NCBI GenBank assembly: GCA_958349535.1 | Contig: CATWDJ010000002.1 | Location: 62,001 to 126,000 of the forward strand | Source of the DNA: Maccoyibacter sp900556645 | GTDB lineage: Bacteria; Bacillota; Clostridia; Lachnospirales; Lachnospiraceae | Direction: 5' to 3' | Length of the DNA: 64,000 nucleotides | Part shown: positions 50,087 to 57,530 of the stretch, piece after piece | How positions within the stretch are numbered: position 1 is the stretch's first letter | How the letters are laid out: every line of letters begins with the position of its first letter | Notes under the pieces: generated by a model | Told to the model about the DNA's origin: nothing | What the model saw: the letters and a program-made list of their open reading frames with translations, nothing else | The model's database searches: none | Translations under genes and position numbers: made by a program

Positions 50087-51082
50087 ATGAAGACAGAAGA
50101 GCTTAAGATGGTTACAGTGTGGGATAAAACTTTTCCTAAGAGTGAAAAGGTGAATCACAAGAAGATTACATTTATGAACCGATATGGAATCACTCTTGCA
50201 GCAGACATGTATATTCCAAAGAACGCAGAGGGTAAACTTCCGGCAATTGCAGTAAGTGGTCCATTCGGTGCGGTAAAGGAGCAATGTTCTGGATTATATG
50301 CACAGACAATGGCAGAGAGAGGGTTTCTTACAATCGCATTTGATCCATCTTTTACCGGAGAGAGTGGTGGTTTGCCAAGATATATGGCATCGCCTGATAT
50401 TAATACAGAGGACTTTATGGCAGCAGTTGACTTCCTTTCCGTACAGGATAACGTAGATGCCGATAAGATTGGGATTATTGGTATCTGCGGCTGGGGAGGT
50501 ATGGCAATTAATACAGCAGCTCTCGATACACGAATCAAGGCAACCGTTGCATCCACCATGTATGATATGACAAGAGTAAATGCTAACGGATATTTTGATT
50601 CAGAAGACAGTGAAGAAGCCCGATTTGCAAAGAAGCAGGCTATGAATACTCTTAGAACTGAGGAATATAAAAAGGGTGAGTATTCACGAGCAGGTGGATG
50701 TGTGCCACTCCCGGTTCCTGATGACGCACCATTCTTTGTAAAGGATTACAGCGAGTATTATAAGGGAAGATGCTATCACGAAAGAAGCCTTAATTCTAAT
50801 GAAGGATGGAACAGTATTGGCTGTCAGTCGTTTATGAATCAGCCAATTCTGAAATATAGTAATGAAATCAGAAGTGCTGTTCTTATCATGCATGGAGAAA
50901 AAGCACACAGCTATTATTTCGGAAAAGATGCATATGAGGCTATAATCAAGAACAGTAAGTATGCTGCAAATAAGGAACTTCTTACGATTCCTGATGCAGT
51001 TCATACAGATCTCTATGACAACCTGGATGTAATTCCTTTCGATAAGATGCAGAAATTTTTTGAAGAGAACGGAGTGTGTTAA
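50087..51082 (+). CDS. Alpha/beta hydrolase (dienelactone-hydrolase-like)
   Basis: A 331-residue cytoplasmic hydrolase. The nucleophile elbow reads GICGWGG, with Cys rather than Ser, as in dienelactone hydrolases; a late Asp/His (DAVHTDLYD) would complete the triad. The N-terminus has the beta-sheet pattern RYGITLAADMYIP common to YcjY-like esterases. Function is not known; homologues occur in MerR-controlled redox operons in many Firmicutes. First gene of the four-gene operon; GGAGG before the ATG. Confidence 0.85.
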   Translation: MKTEELKMVTVWDKTFPKSEKVNHKKITFMNRYGITLAADMYIPKNAEGKLPAIAVSGPFGAVKEQCSGLYAQTMAERGFLTIAFDPSFTGESGGLPRYMASPDINTEDFMAAVDFLSVQDNVDADKIGIIGICGWGGMAINTAALDTRIKATVASTMYDMTRVNANGYFDSEDSEEARFAKKQAMNTLRTEEYKKGEYSRAGGCVPLPVPDDAPFFVKDYSEYYKGRCYHERSLNSNEGWNSIGCQSFMNQPILKYSNEIRSAVLIMHGEKAHSYYFGKDAYEAIIKNSKYAANKELLTIPDAVHTDLYDNLDVIPFDKMQKFFEENGVC

Positions 51083-51084
51083 TT

Positions 51085-51627
51085 ATGGCAAAGAAAGTAT
51101 TGATTATTTCAACAAGTCTACGTGGTGGCAGCAATTCTGATATCCTTGCAAGGGAATGTGAGAGGGGTGCTAAAGAAGCCGGACACGAAGTAGAATATAT
51201 TTCCTTAAAAGGAAAAGAGATTAAATATTGCATTGGATGTTTAGCTTGTCAGACAAAGGGAAGTTGTGTTCTTAAGGATGATGTGGCAGAAATCATGGCA
51301 AAAGCAAAGGATGCAGAAGTAATCGTTTATGCCACCCCAATTTATTATTATGAGATGGCTGGACAGATGAAGACTTTGCTTGACCGGTTGAATCCACTTT
51401 ATCCTTCTGATTATACATTTCGGGATATCTATATGATAGCAACTGCAGCAGAGGATGAGGAAAGTGCATTTGAAAAAGCATACAGTGGTCTTCGTGGATG
51501 GGTAGACTGCTTTGAAAAGGCAGAACTGAAAGGCATTGTAACCGGTGGTGGAATAGCTGATCCTAATGATGCAAGCAATCATAAAGACACTATGCAAAAA
51601 GCCTACGAGCTTGGAATGGGGCTGTAA
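51085..51627 (+). CDS. NAD(P)H-dependent flavin oxidoreductase (flavodoxin fold)
   Basis: A 180-residue FMN reductase-type protein. The FMN phosphate loop STSLRGGSNS, the cysteine pair KYCIGCLACQ (which may hold a disulfide or [4Fe-4S]-like site) and ATPIYYYEMAGQMKT for flavin binding are typical of iron-sulfur-flavoprotein-like NADPH-dependent reductases. It probably reduces quinones or disulfides. It begins 2 bases after the hydrolase stop; ATG 51085 is preferred over 51076, which lies in that gene. Confidence 0.88.
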   Translation: MAKKVLIISTSLRGGSNSDILARECERGAKEAGHEVEYISLKGKEIKYCIGCLACQTKGSCVLKDDVAEIMAKAKDAEVIVYATPIYYYEMAGQMKTLLDRLNPLYPSDYTFRDIYMIATAAEDEESAFEKAYSGLRGWVDCFEKAELKGIVTGGGIADPNDASNHKDTMQKAYELGMGL

Positions 51628-51630
51628 GAG

Positions 51631-52185
51631 ATGAAGAGATTCCTTACAAAGGTCATGTGTATAGTTTTTATATTATGTTTGACGGCTTGTGGCAATACAA
51701 CAAATGATAAGGCTGGTACAACATTCACAGAACCAGTAAATTCTGTGGAACAGACTAAAAATGAAGATAAGAGCAATGCAGATATATTGGACGATGAGCT
51801 TGTTGATAAAGAAACGGATACGGCTTCTGGTGAGGAAAGTGAAATGAAATTATTTATAAATGATGTAGAAATACCTGTAATCTGGGAAGAAAATGATTCG
51901 GTAGCCGAGCTTATGGAAGAAGCTTCAAAGGGAGATATTATTATTTCAATGTCAATGTATAGTGACTTTGAGCAGGTAGGTTCTTTAGGTAAGAAATACC
52001 GCAGTAACGATAAACAGATGACAGTACATAATGGAGATATTGTCCTTTATAACAGCAGCCATATTGTTTTGTTTTATGGGTCCAATACTTGGGCGTATAC
52101 CAAGCTCGGTAAGATGAATCTATCAGAACAGGAAGTGATAGATTTGTTGTCAAATGGAAACGTTAAAATCAAAATATCAAGATAG
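51631..52185 (+). CDS. Lipoprotein with cyclophilin-like domain
   Basis: A 184-residue predicted lipoprotein: signal peptide, lipobox LTAC (Cys about 20), then an acidic linker (about 25-70), then a beta-rich domain (MKLFINDVEIPVIWEEN, MSMYSDFEQVG, IVLYNSSHIVLFYG) matching the cyclophilin-like PF18050 group. Catalytic prolyl isomerase residues are not evident. It starts 3 bases after the oxidoreductase stop. This trio with a CMD-cupin gene is a recurring cluster; the joint function is unknown. Confidence 0.82.
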   Translation: MKRFLTKVMCIVFILCLTACGNTTNDKAGTTFTEPVNSVEQTKNEDKSNADILDDELVDKETDTASGEESEMKLFINDVEIPVIWEENDSVAELMEEASKGDIIISMSMYSDFEQVGSLGKKYRSNDKQMTVHNGDIVLYNSSHIVLFYGSNTWAYTKLGKMNLSEQEVIDLLSNGNVKIKISR

Positions 52186-52208
52186 TATCAGGAAAGAAGG
52201 TTGGTATT

Positions 52209-52976
52209 ATGGAAAAAATAGAGCAGACAGCAGGCAGAGGTACTCTCGGTGAGTTTGCACCAGAGTTTGCTCATTTTAATGATGATGTTCTCTTCGGGGA
52301 AAACTGGAATAATCATGACATCGATGTGAAGACGAGAAGTATCATCACGGTGGTCGCACTTATGTCTTCAGGCATTACGGATTCTTCACTCAAATATCAT
52401 TTGCAGAATGCAAAGAATCATGGCGTTACACAGAGAGAAATAGCTGCAATTATTACACATGTAGCCTTTTATGTGGGATGGCCAAAGGGATGGGCGGTTT
52501 TTAATCTTGCAAAGGAAGTATGGCAGATTAACGAAGGCGATTTACCATATGAAGATGAAACTATGAGAGCACATGCAAAAGAAATGGTATTTCCAATTGG
52601 ACATCCAAATGAAGCATTTGCGAAATACTTTATCGGAAAAAGCTACTTAGCACCTATATCTGCATCACAGATTGGTATTTTTAATGTGACCTTTGAACCA
52701 GGATGTCGTAATAACTGGCATGTTCATCATGCGTCGGAAGGTGGTGGACAGATACTTGTCTGTGTTGCAGGAAGAGGCTACTATCAGGAATGGGGTAAGG
52801 ATGCAATAGAAATGAAGCCGGGATGCTGCGTTAATATTCCATCAGGAGTGAAGCATTGGCATGGTGCTGCACCAGATTCATGGTTCAGTCATCTTGCCAT
52901 TGAAGTTCCCGGAAAAGATGGTTCAAACGAATGGCTTGAGGCTGTGACGGATGAGCAGTATAAAATACTTAAATAG
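52209..52976 (+). CDS. Carboxymuconolactone decarboxylase-cupin fusion
   Basis: A 255-residue protein with a CMD/AhpD-like helical domain (about 25-120; ITHVAFYVGWPKGW) and a C-terminal cupin (about 145-245) with NNWHVHHASEGG (His ligands) and GVKHWHGA. The CMD part lacks the CxxC of AhpD, so peroxidase activity is not expected. Cupin His residues indicate a metal centre. Last gene of the MerR-controlled operon; the terminator is weak. Confidence 0.88.
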   Translation: MEKIEQTAGRGTLGEFAPEFAHFNDDVLFGENWNNHDIDVKTRSIITVVALMSSGITDSSLKYHLQNAKNHGVTQREIAAIITHVAFYVGWPKGWAVFNLAKEVWQINEGDLPYEDETMRAHAKEMVFPIGHPNEAFAKYFIGKSYLAPISASQIGIFNVTFEPGCRNNWHVHHASEGGGQILVCVAGRGYYQEWGKDAIEMKPGCCVNIPSGVKHWHGAAPDSWFSHLAIEVPGKDGSNEWLEAVTDEQYKILK

Positions 52977-53056
52977 TCCATAAAATTGATTTTATCTTTG
53001 AAAGTAAAGCGACAACCTTCAGTTTGTCGGCTTGTTCAAATTAATGCGGAGATGGT

Positions 53057-53075
53057 TTTGTTACTTTTTTGTTAC
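53057..53075 (+). repeat. Paired TTTGTTAC repeats inside the right end
   Basis: Two copies of TTTGTTAC (53057 and 53068), 11 bases apart, 60 bases before the right att core; matches the pair inside the left end. Confidence 0.6.
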
Positions 53076-53134
53076 TTTTGAAAATGATGTGCTGAAATGC
53101 CCTTTCTACCAGTATTTTTTAGTACAATGAATTT

Positions 53135-53156
53135 TTCAAGTCCCATCTTCCGCATT
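53135..53156 (+). repeat. Right direct repeat (att core) of tRNA-Leu island
   Basis: Identical to the 3' end of tRNA-Leu(AAG) at 46668-46689. It is followed by a terminator hairpin related to the tRNA's own. No full tRNA precedes it. Confidence 0.9.
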
Positions 53157-53168
53157 ATAGTTTTAAGA

Positions 53169-53197
53169 AAAACCCTTGAATTTTCAAGGGTTTTTTG
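53169..53197 (+). terminator. Terminator-like hairpin beyond the right att site
   Basis: AACCCTTGAA and TTCAAGGGTT arms with T tail. It is probably the original tRNA-Leu terminator displaced by the insertion. Confidence 0.8.
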
Positions 53198-53375
53198 CTG
53201 TCTATAACCTATTTATTAGTGCTTTTCAAAGTATATAATCAAAAGACTTATATAAACAAAGAAATTGGACAAGAGATAATATATATAAAAGTTAAAAAAT
53301 AAATTGATGGCTTTCATAACATACTGTGATATAATCAAATCGAGAGAGAAGCAGTTGTAAAGGAGGAGTATAGCT

Positions 53376-53678
53376 ATGATGGAGGCAGCTATTGTAGGTT
53401 TTATTGGAATTGTTTTCATTATATTTGGCTATTTGCTATGGAAAAAAGAGAGAATATCATTACTTCACGATTATCATTATGATAAAGTATCGAAAGAAGA
53501 TAAAAAAGCATTTTGTAGCATATCGGGAGCAGGAATTATATTAATTGGAATTGGTCTTTTGATAACGGGAGTGATTATAGGGATTACGAATTCTGCATGG
53601 AGTTTTATTGCTTTTGCAATAGGCTTTTTTGTAGGAGTTACAATGTTAATTTATGCAGGAGTTAGATATAACCATTAA
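53376..53678 (+). CDS. DUF3784 membrane protein
   Basis: A 100-residue protein with three hydrophobic helices (about 3-23, 47-68, 72-93) and the DUF3784 pattern: a first helix, then ERISLLHDYHYDKV and SKEDKKAFC, then GIILIGIGLLITG. Function unknown; homologues are common in Firmicutes accessory regions. AGGAGG lies before the ATG (a second in-frame ATG follows at once). It lies just outside the island. Confidence 0.85.
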   Translation: MMEAAIVGFIGIVFIIFGYLLWKKERISLLHDYHYDKVSKEDKKAFCSISGAGIILIGIGLLITGVIIGITNSAWSFIAFAIGFFVGVTMLIYAGVRYNH

Positions 53679-53724
53679 CGAGGATGCTTGACTGGTGAAG
53701 TAAACAACTTCAATGAAGCTGGAT

Positions 53725-53847
53725 ATGAAAAATTTTAAGTGGACAAGGGAACCTGAAAAATTCATTATTGATGAGGATAGAGTGGAAATTGTGACACAAC
53801 CGGGAACGGATTTATGGCAGAGAACATATTATCAATGCAATATATAG
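53725..53847 (+). pseudogene. N-terminal stub of DUF1349 protein
   Basis: A 40-codon frame beginning MKNFKWTREPEKFIID and containing VEIVTQPGTDLWQRTYY, the usual start of DUF1349 (concanavalin-like) proteins of about 190 residues. It ends at TAG 53847; the rest of the gene is missing. No ribosome binding site is evident. Remnant of a deletion; followed by a hairpin. Confidence 0.7.
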
Positions 53848-53850
53848 ATT

Positions 53851-53890
53851 CCCCTCCCAATCGAAACAATATGTTGGGAGGGGGTATATT
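53851..53890. terminator. Hairpin between DUF1349 stub and EFR1 gene
   Basis: CCCCTCCCAA (53851-53860) pairs perfectly with TTGGGAGGGG (53874-53883). T-rich on neither side, but the stem is strong; likely terminates the minus-strand EFR1 gene. Confidence 0.6.
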
Positions 53891-53904
53891 GTTTAGATAA
53901 TAAT

Positions 53905-54660
53905 TTACACAAACAATTCGTTTGCTTTTTCAACAGAGCAAGCTTTTTTTATTGCAGTAGCAGCAATAGAAGTCATAAGACTGCTGACCTTTCTGGCATG
54001 AACCGGACATATGGATACGCATCGCATACAAGATATGCATTTGCTTTTATTCGAAACATTGAGATTCTCTGTAGAGATGGCACTTGCAGGACATTTCAGT
54101 GCACACTGCCCACAAGATGTGCAGGCAGAACCTGCTTTTGGAATCATTCCGGCTCCTGCTTTTTTGTATGGTCTGTTGCCGGGAACAGATGGCTTGGAAA
54201 AATCATTGGAAGATACTTTTTCGAGAACCTGCTCCCCGAATTTTGCAAGGACTTTGCAATCATCTAAATTAGGTCTTCCAGCCGCATAATCGTGTATAAT
54301 GGAATGTTCTGCTACAGCAGAGATAGCAGCAATTACTCGAAATCCGGCATTTTGAGCATAATCTTCCATTTGGACGAGGGTATCTTCATATGCACGATTT
54401 CCATAAACTGCAGTGATAACGCACAATGCTCCGTTTCCATTGAGCATAGAAAGTCGATCCAAAGCGAGTTGCGGTGCAACACCGCCAAAAGATGGCATTG
54501 CAATCAGTACGAGAGAGTCACTCTCAAAAGAAATATCTTTATAGTTGATATCTGGAACGGACAAATCAATCGTGTTAACTTGAGACCATGTCTGCGTAAT
54601 TGCATTTGCGACTTTTTCTGTTCCTCCAGTTGGGCTGAATATAATCTGATAATTATTCAT
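53905..54660 (-). CDS. EFR1-family flavodoxin-ferredoxin
   Basis: A 251-residue fusion of a flavodoxin-like domain (IIFSPTGGTEKVANAI FMN loop start; residues 1-160, divided here as IIFSPTGGTEK and VANAI) and a 2[4Fe-4S] ferredoxin with CTSCGQCALKCP and CISCMRCVSICP. It should transfer electrons in the cytoplasm. Its promoter faces that of an Rrf2-type regulator, with an inverted repeat between them, suggesting the regulator controls it. AGGAGG precedes the start. Confidence 0.92.
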   Translation of the reverse strand: MNNYQIIFSPTGGTEKVANAITQTWSQVNTIDLSVPDINYKDISFESDSLVLIAMPSFGGVAPQLALDRLSMLNGNGALCVITAVYGNRAYEDTLVQMEDYAQNAGFRVIAAISAVAEHSIIHDYAAGRPNLDDCKVLAKFGEQVLEKVSSNDFSKPSVPGNRPYKKAGAGMIPKAGSACTSCGQCALKCPASAISTENLNVSNKSKCISCMRCVSICPVHARKVSSLMTSIAATAIKKACSVEKANELFV

Positions 54661-54689
54661 GATAATCCTCCTCTGATGTAAAATATAAA

Positions 54690-54736
54690 ACTACACCTCA
54701 TTGGGTTATTCTAACTGATTTAAGGTGTAGTGTCAA
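54690..54736 (-). promoter_or_regulatory. EFR1 promoter with inverted-repeat operator
   Basis: On the minus strand: TTGACA (54736-54731), 17-base spacer, TAGAAT (54713-54708). ACTACACCT (54690-54698) and AGGTGTAGT (54723-54731) are perfect 9-base inverted repeats flanking the promoter. A likely binding site for the divergent Rrf2 regulator. Confidence 0.7.
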
Positions 54737-54788
54737 CATTTACACCATACGAATTATATGTTAGAATTGCGGATGGGGGATTGATTTT

Positions 54789-55229
54789 ATGCATATAAGT
54801 AATAAATGTTCGATTGCTGTTCATTGCCTGATATTTATATATGAATATGGCGAAGAAAAGAAAGTGACAAGTGAACTACTATCACTGTCCACAGGTTGTA
54901 ATCCGGTTACTATCAGAAATATTGTAAGTGCAATGAAAAAAGACGGAATAATAGATGTGAAATTTGGAACAGGTGGAGCAAAGCTTGCGGTTCCAATTCA
55001 GGATATTTCTCTATACCGTATTTGTGCGGCAGTAGATCCGAAGGCAGTTGATAAAATGATAAGTATTCATTCTACACCATCTCCGTTCTGCCCGGTTGGC
55101 AGAAATATAGGAACTGTGCTTGATCGAACATATGACACTCTGAAAGAGGATGTAATATCCAGCATGAAGTCTATAACGGTGGAAAGAATAGTGAATGACT
55201 ATCATGCAATACGTGAAAGCTGTAAATGA
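54789..55229 (+). CDS. Rrf2-family transcriptional regulator
   Basis: A 146-residue Rrf2 protein with an N-terminal winged helix (ALHCLIFI-like start, VTSELLSLSTGCNPVTIRNIV recognition region in pieces LLSLSTGCNPV and TIRNIV). Cysteines at STGC, SPFC and ESC are spaced unlike IscR, so cluster binding is uncertain. It divergently faces the EFR1 gene and likely represses it in response to a redox or cluster signal. No strong ribosome binding site is seen upstream of the ATG. Confidence 0.85.
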   Translation: MHISNKCSIAVHCLIFIYEYGEEKKVTSELLSLSTGCNPVTIRNIVSAMKKDGIIDVKFGTGGAKLAVPIQDISLYRICAAVDPKAVDKMISIHSTPSPFCPVGRNIGTVLDRTYDTLKEDVISSMKSITVERIVNDYHAIRESCK

Positions 55230-55271
55230 TATTATTTTCAAAAGAACTTTTGTTTAATTCCGGTTTATCAG

Positions 55272-55302
55272 TGAACAAAAATGTTCAGCAACAAAGAGTT
55301 GC
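55272..55302 (+). promoter_or_regulatory. Two small inverted repeats upstream of the XRE gene
   Basis: TGAACA-AAAA-TGTTCA (55272-55287) and GCAAC-AAAGA-GTTGC (55288-55302) lie back to back. Possible autoregulatory operator or leader hairpins. Confidence 0.4.
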
Positions 55303-55352
55303 TTGTCTGAAGGATGAAGAATTGTTATATTTTTTTTACGGAGGATAAAACG

Positions 55353-55790
55353 ATGGAGACAAAGGATATTATATTAGAACTTCGCACAAAAAGCGGATTA
55401 TCGCAGGAAGAACTTGCACAAAAAATAATGGTTACAAGACAGGCTGTATCTCGTTGGGAAAATGGCGAGACAGTACCTAATACGGACACACTAAAGCTGT
55501 TAGCCAGGGTATTTGATGTTTCAATCAATACACTTTTGGGTGAACCGAGGCAGCTGATATGTCAATGCTGTGGAATGCCACTTGACGATTCCACAATTAG
55601 TAAAGAGCCAAATGGTGATTTCAATGAAGAATATTGTAAGTGGTGTTACACGGACGGCGAATTTAAGTATACCAGTAAAGAACAATTGATTGATTTTTGT
55701 GTAGAACATATGGCAAATGAGAATTGGTCTGCTGAACAAGTTCGAGCACATATGGAAGCAGTGGTACCGAAACTTAATCATTGGAAATAA
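55353..55790 (+). CDS. XRE-type regulator with zinc-ribbon domain
   Basis: A 145-residue protein: N-terminal helix-turn-helix (LRTKSGLSQEELAQKI, VTRQAVSRWENGETVP) joined to a C-terminal zinc-ribbon type domain (CQCCGMPLDD, EYCKWCYTDGEF) of PF12674. Regulators of this build occur widely in Firmicutes; the second domain may sense a metal or small molecule. ATG 55353 has GGAGG 8 bases upstream. No neighbouring target operon is evident. Confidence 0.88.
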   Translation: METKDIILELRTKSGLSQEELAQKIMVTRQAVSRWENGETVPNTDTLKLLARVFDVSINTLLGEPRQLICQCCGMPLDDSTISKEPNGDFNEEYCKWCYTDGEFKYTSKEQLIDFCVEHMANENWSAEQVRAHMEAVVPKLNHWK

Positions 55791-55932
55791 AAGATTTCGA
55801 TAACTTCTAATTGATGAAATGCTTACGAGAAAAAATAAAAATTCGAATCGGGGAAAACAAAGAATCTATGCATAATTACTGAAAAAATGGAAACCTTAAA
55901 AAGGTATCAACAGAATGGAAAGGAGATTATGC

Positions 55933-56118
55933 ATGGATCAGGTATCAGAAAAAGAGTTAGCGGCTTTGAATGAATTACTTTCAGAAGAAGAATTGCTGAT
56001 AAAAAAATTCAAAATGCTTTCCGAGCATACACAGGACCCGGAAGTAAAATCCGCATTTACAGAGATTTCAAATAAGCATCAGGAGCATTTTCAGTCCCTG
56101 TATGCCCAGTTAAGATAG
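55933..56118 (+). CDS. Small spore-coat-associated protein
   Basis: A 61-residue helical protein, acidic, with one EEELLIKKFKMLSEHTQD helix pair. It is followed after 10 bases by a CotF-family gene, so it is probably a coat-associated small protein of the kind often paired with CotF in Lachnospiraceae. ATG 55933 follows AAAGGAG. No motif of its own. Confidence 0.65.
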   Translation: MDQVSEKELAALNELLSEEELLIKKFKMLSEHTQDPEVKSAFTEISNKHQEHFQSLYAQLR

Positions 56119-56128
56119 GAGGAAGACA

Positions 56129-56398
56129 ATGCAGCAGCCATATTCAGAAAAAGAAGTGTTAGCCGATGCGTTAACAGCAGAAAAAACAGCAACAGACCAT
56201 TACAATACATTTGCCAATGAGTGTGTCCATTCCAATGTCAGAAATGCAATCTTAGATTGTCTGGACAAAGAGCATGCGATTCAGCAGGATGTATTCAATT
56301 TGATGCATGGCAAGGGATATTATCCTACCCCGGCAGCAGAGATGCAGAAAGTAAATGAAGCAAAACAGAAGTTTTCGCAGTGTATGAAAACTTTTTAG
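56129..56398 (+). CDS. CotF-family spore coat protein
   Basis: An 89-residue protein whose ALTAEKTATDHYNTFANEC and CLDKEHAIQQDVFNLMHGKGYY match CotF-type coat proteins (ferritin-like helical pair). It should be assembled on the outside of the spore during late sporulation. AGGAGG precedes the ATG; a terminator follows. Sporulation promoters (sigma-E/K) could not be confirmed from sequence. Confidence 0.85.
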   Translation: MQQPYSEKEVLADALTAEKTATDHYNTFANECVHSNVRNAILDCLDKEHAIQQDVFNLMHGKGYYPTPAAEMQKVNEAKQKFSQCMKTF

Positions 56399-56400
56399 CA

Positions 56401-56435
56401 AAAAGGGCAGTCTGTTAAGACTGTCCCCTTTTTAT
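56401..56435 (+). terminator. Terminator after spore coat genes
   Basis: AAAAGGGCAGTC (56401-56412) pairs with GACTGTCCCCTTTTT (56419-56433) with one bulged base; T tail. Confidence 0.88.
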
Positions 56436-56488
56436 TAATGTAATCAGATAGTATGTATATTTTTTCCCAAAATGGACATCTTATGACC

Positions 56489-57442
56489 ATGGAAAAGAAA
56501 ACAGGTGAAATCAATTTAAGAAAAGCAGCAATGATAGGATGTGGCTTGGTGGGTTCTGCCTCTGCCTTCAGTCTGATGCAAAGCGGACTTTTTTCGGAAA
56601 TGGTGCTGATTGACGCAGACCGTGACCGTGCAGAGGGGGAAGCCATGGACATCAGCCATGGGATTCCCTTTGCCCATCCGATGAAAATTTATGCGGGAGA
56701 TTATGCAGACATTGCAGATGCTTCCATCATCATTATTACGGCGGGAGCCAATCAAAAGCCCGATGAGACCCGGTTGGATCTGGTACACAAAAATGTGAAG
56801 ATTTTTGAAGATATTATGGGAAAAATCGTAGAACACGATTGCAAGGGAATCCTTCTGATTGTGGCAAATCCGGTGGATATTTTGACTTACACCGCATTAC
56901 AGCTTACCGGATTCCCAAGCAACCGGGTCATCGGTTCGGGAACAGTACTGGATACGGCACGGCTGAAATTTGAGCTGGGAGAGCATTTAGCGGTGGACAG
57001 CCGAAGTATTCATGCCTTTATTATGGGCGAACACGGAGACAGCGAGATTGCCGCATGGAGCAGTGCCAATGTGTCGGGAATTCCAATTCACAGATTTTGT
57101 GAAATGCGGGGATATTGTGACCATGACGGGGCTATGGATCGCATAGCGGAAACTGTGAAAAACAGTGCCTATGAAATCATAGAAAAAAAGCAGGCGACCA
57201 ACTATGGCATTGCCATGGCAATCCGCCGTATCTGTGAAGCCATTGTGCGGGATGAAAAATCTATTTTGCCGGTTTCCGGTTTGATGGAAGGAGAATATGG
57301 AATCGAAAATGTGGCACTTAGTATGCCGGCAATTATCGGAAAGGACGGTATTGAAAAAAAGGTGCCGGTTTCCCTAAGCTGGGAAGAGCAGGAAGCCTTA
57401 AAAGAATCGGCAAAAACCTTGAGAGAGATTCTGGAGCAGTAG
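56489..57442 (+). CDS. ldh: L-lactate dehydrogenase
   Basis: Reduces pyruvate to L-lactate with NADH at the end of fermentation. The 317-residue product (from ATG 56489) matches the family length. Visible are the NAD fold IGCGLVGSASAF (first Gly cluster), VANPVDI, the catalytic GEHGDSE (His) and ITAGANQKP. No good ribosome binding site precedes any candidate start (56453, 56483 and 56489), so translation may be weak or regulated. It could also be malate dehydrogenase-like, but the GEHGDSE-IAAWS context fits lactate. Confidence 0.9.
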   Translation: MEKKTGEINLRKAAMIGCGLVGSASAFSLMQSGLFSEMVLIDADRDRAEGEAMDISHGIPFAHPMKIYAGDYADIADASIIIITAGANQKPDETRLDLVHKNVKIFEDIMGKIVEHDCKGILLIVANPVDILTYTALQLTGFPSNRVIGSGTVLDTARLKFELGEHLAVDSRSIHAFIMGEHGDSEIAAWSSANVSGIPIHRFCEMRGYCDHDGAMDRIAETVKNSAYEIIEKKQATNYGIAMAIRRICEAIVRDEKSILPVSGLMEGEYGIENVALSMPAIIGKDGIEKKVPVSLSWEEQEALKESAKTLREILEQ

Positions 57443-57459
57443 TCTTCGGAATCTCTTTC

Positions 57460-57487
57460 TTGCATTTAAGAGGGAATCTATTATAAT
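57460..57487 (+). promoter_or_regulatory. Promoter for aldo/keto reductase gene
   Basis: TTGCAT, 16-base spacer, TATAAT, 44 bases before the ATG. Confidence 0.6.
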
Positions 57488-57530
57488 GAAGGAAGATACA
57501 TTGAAAACAACGAGTATGAAGGGGAATAAG

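Larger units (their letters stand above)
46668..53156. mobile_element. Decayed genomic island in tRNA-Leu
   Basis: 6.47 kb between the starts of the two 22-base repeats. Content in order: C-terminal integrase remnant (minus), second integrase pseudogene, RelB/RelE-type module, yjdF riboswitch and gene, frameshifted merR, alpha/beta hydrolase, NAD(P)H-dependent flavin oxidoreductase, cyclophilin-like lipoprotein, and CMD-cupin protein. Base composition is more AT-rich than the flanking core genes. No replication, relaxase or conjugation genes remain, so it is immobile unless served in trans. Confidence 0.85.
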
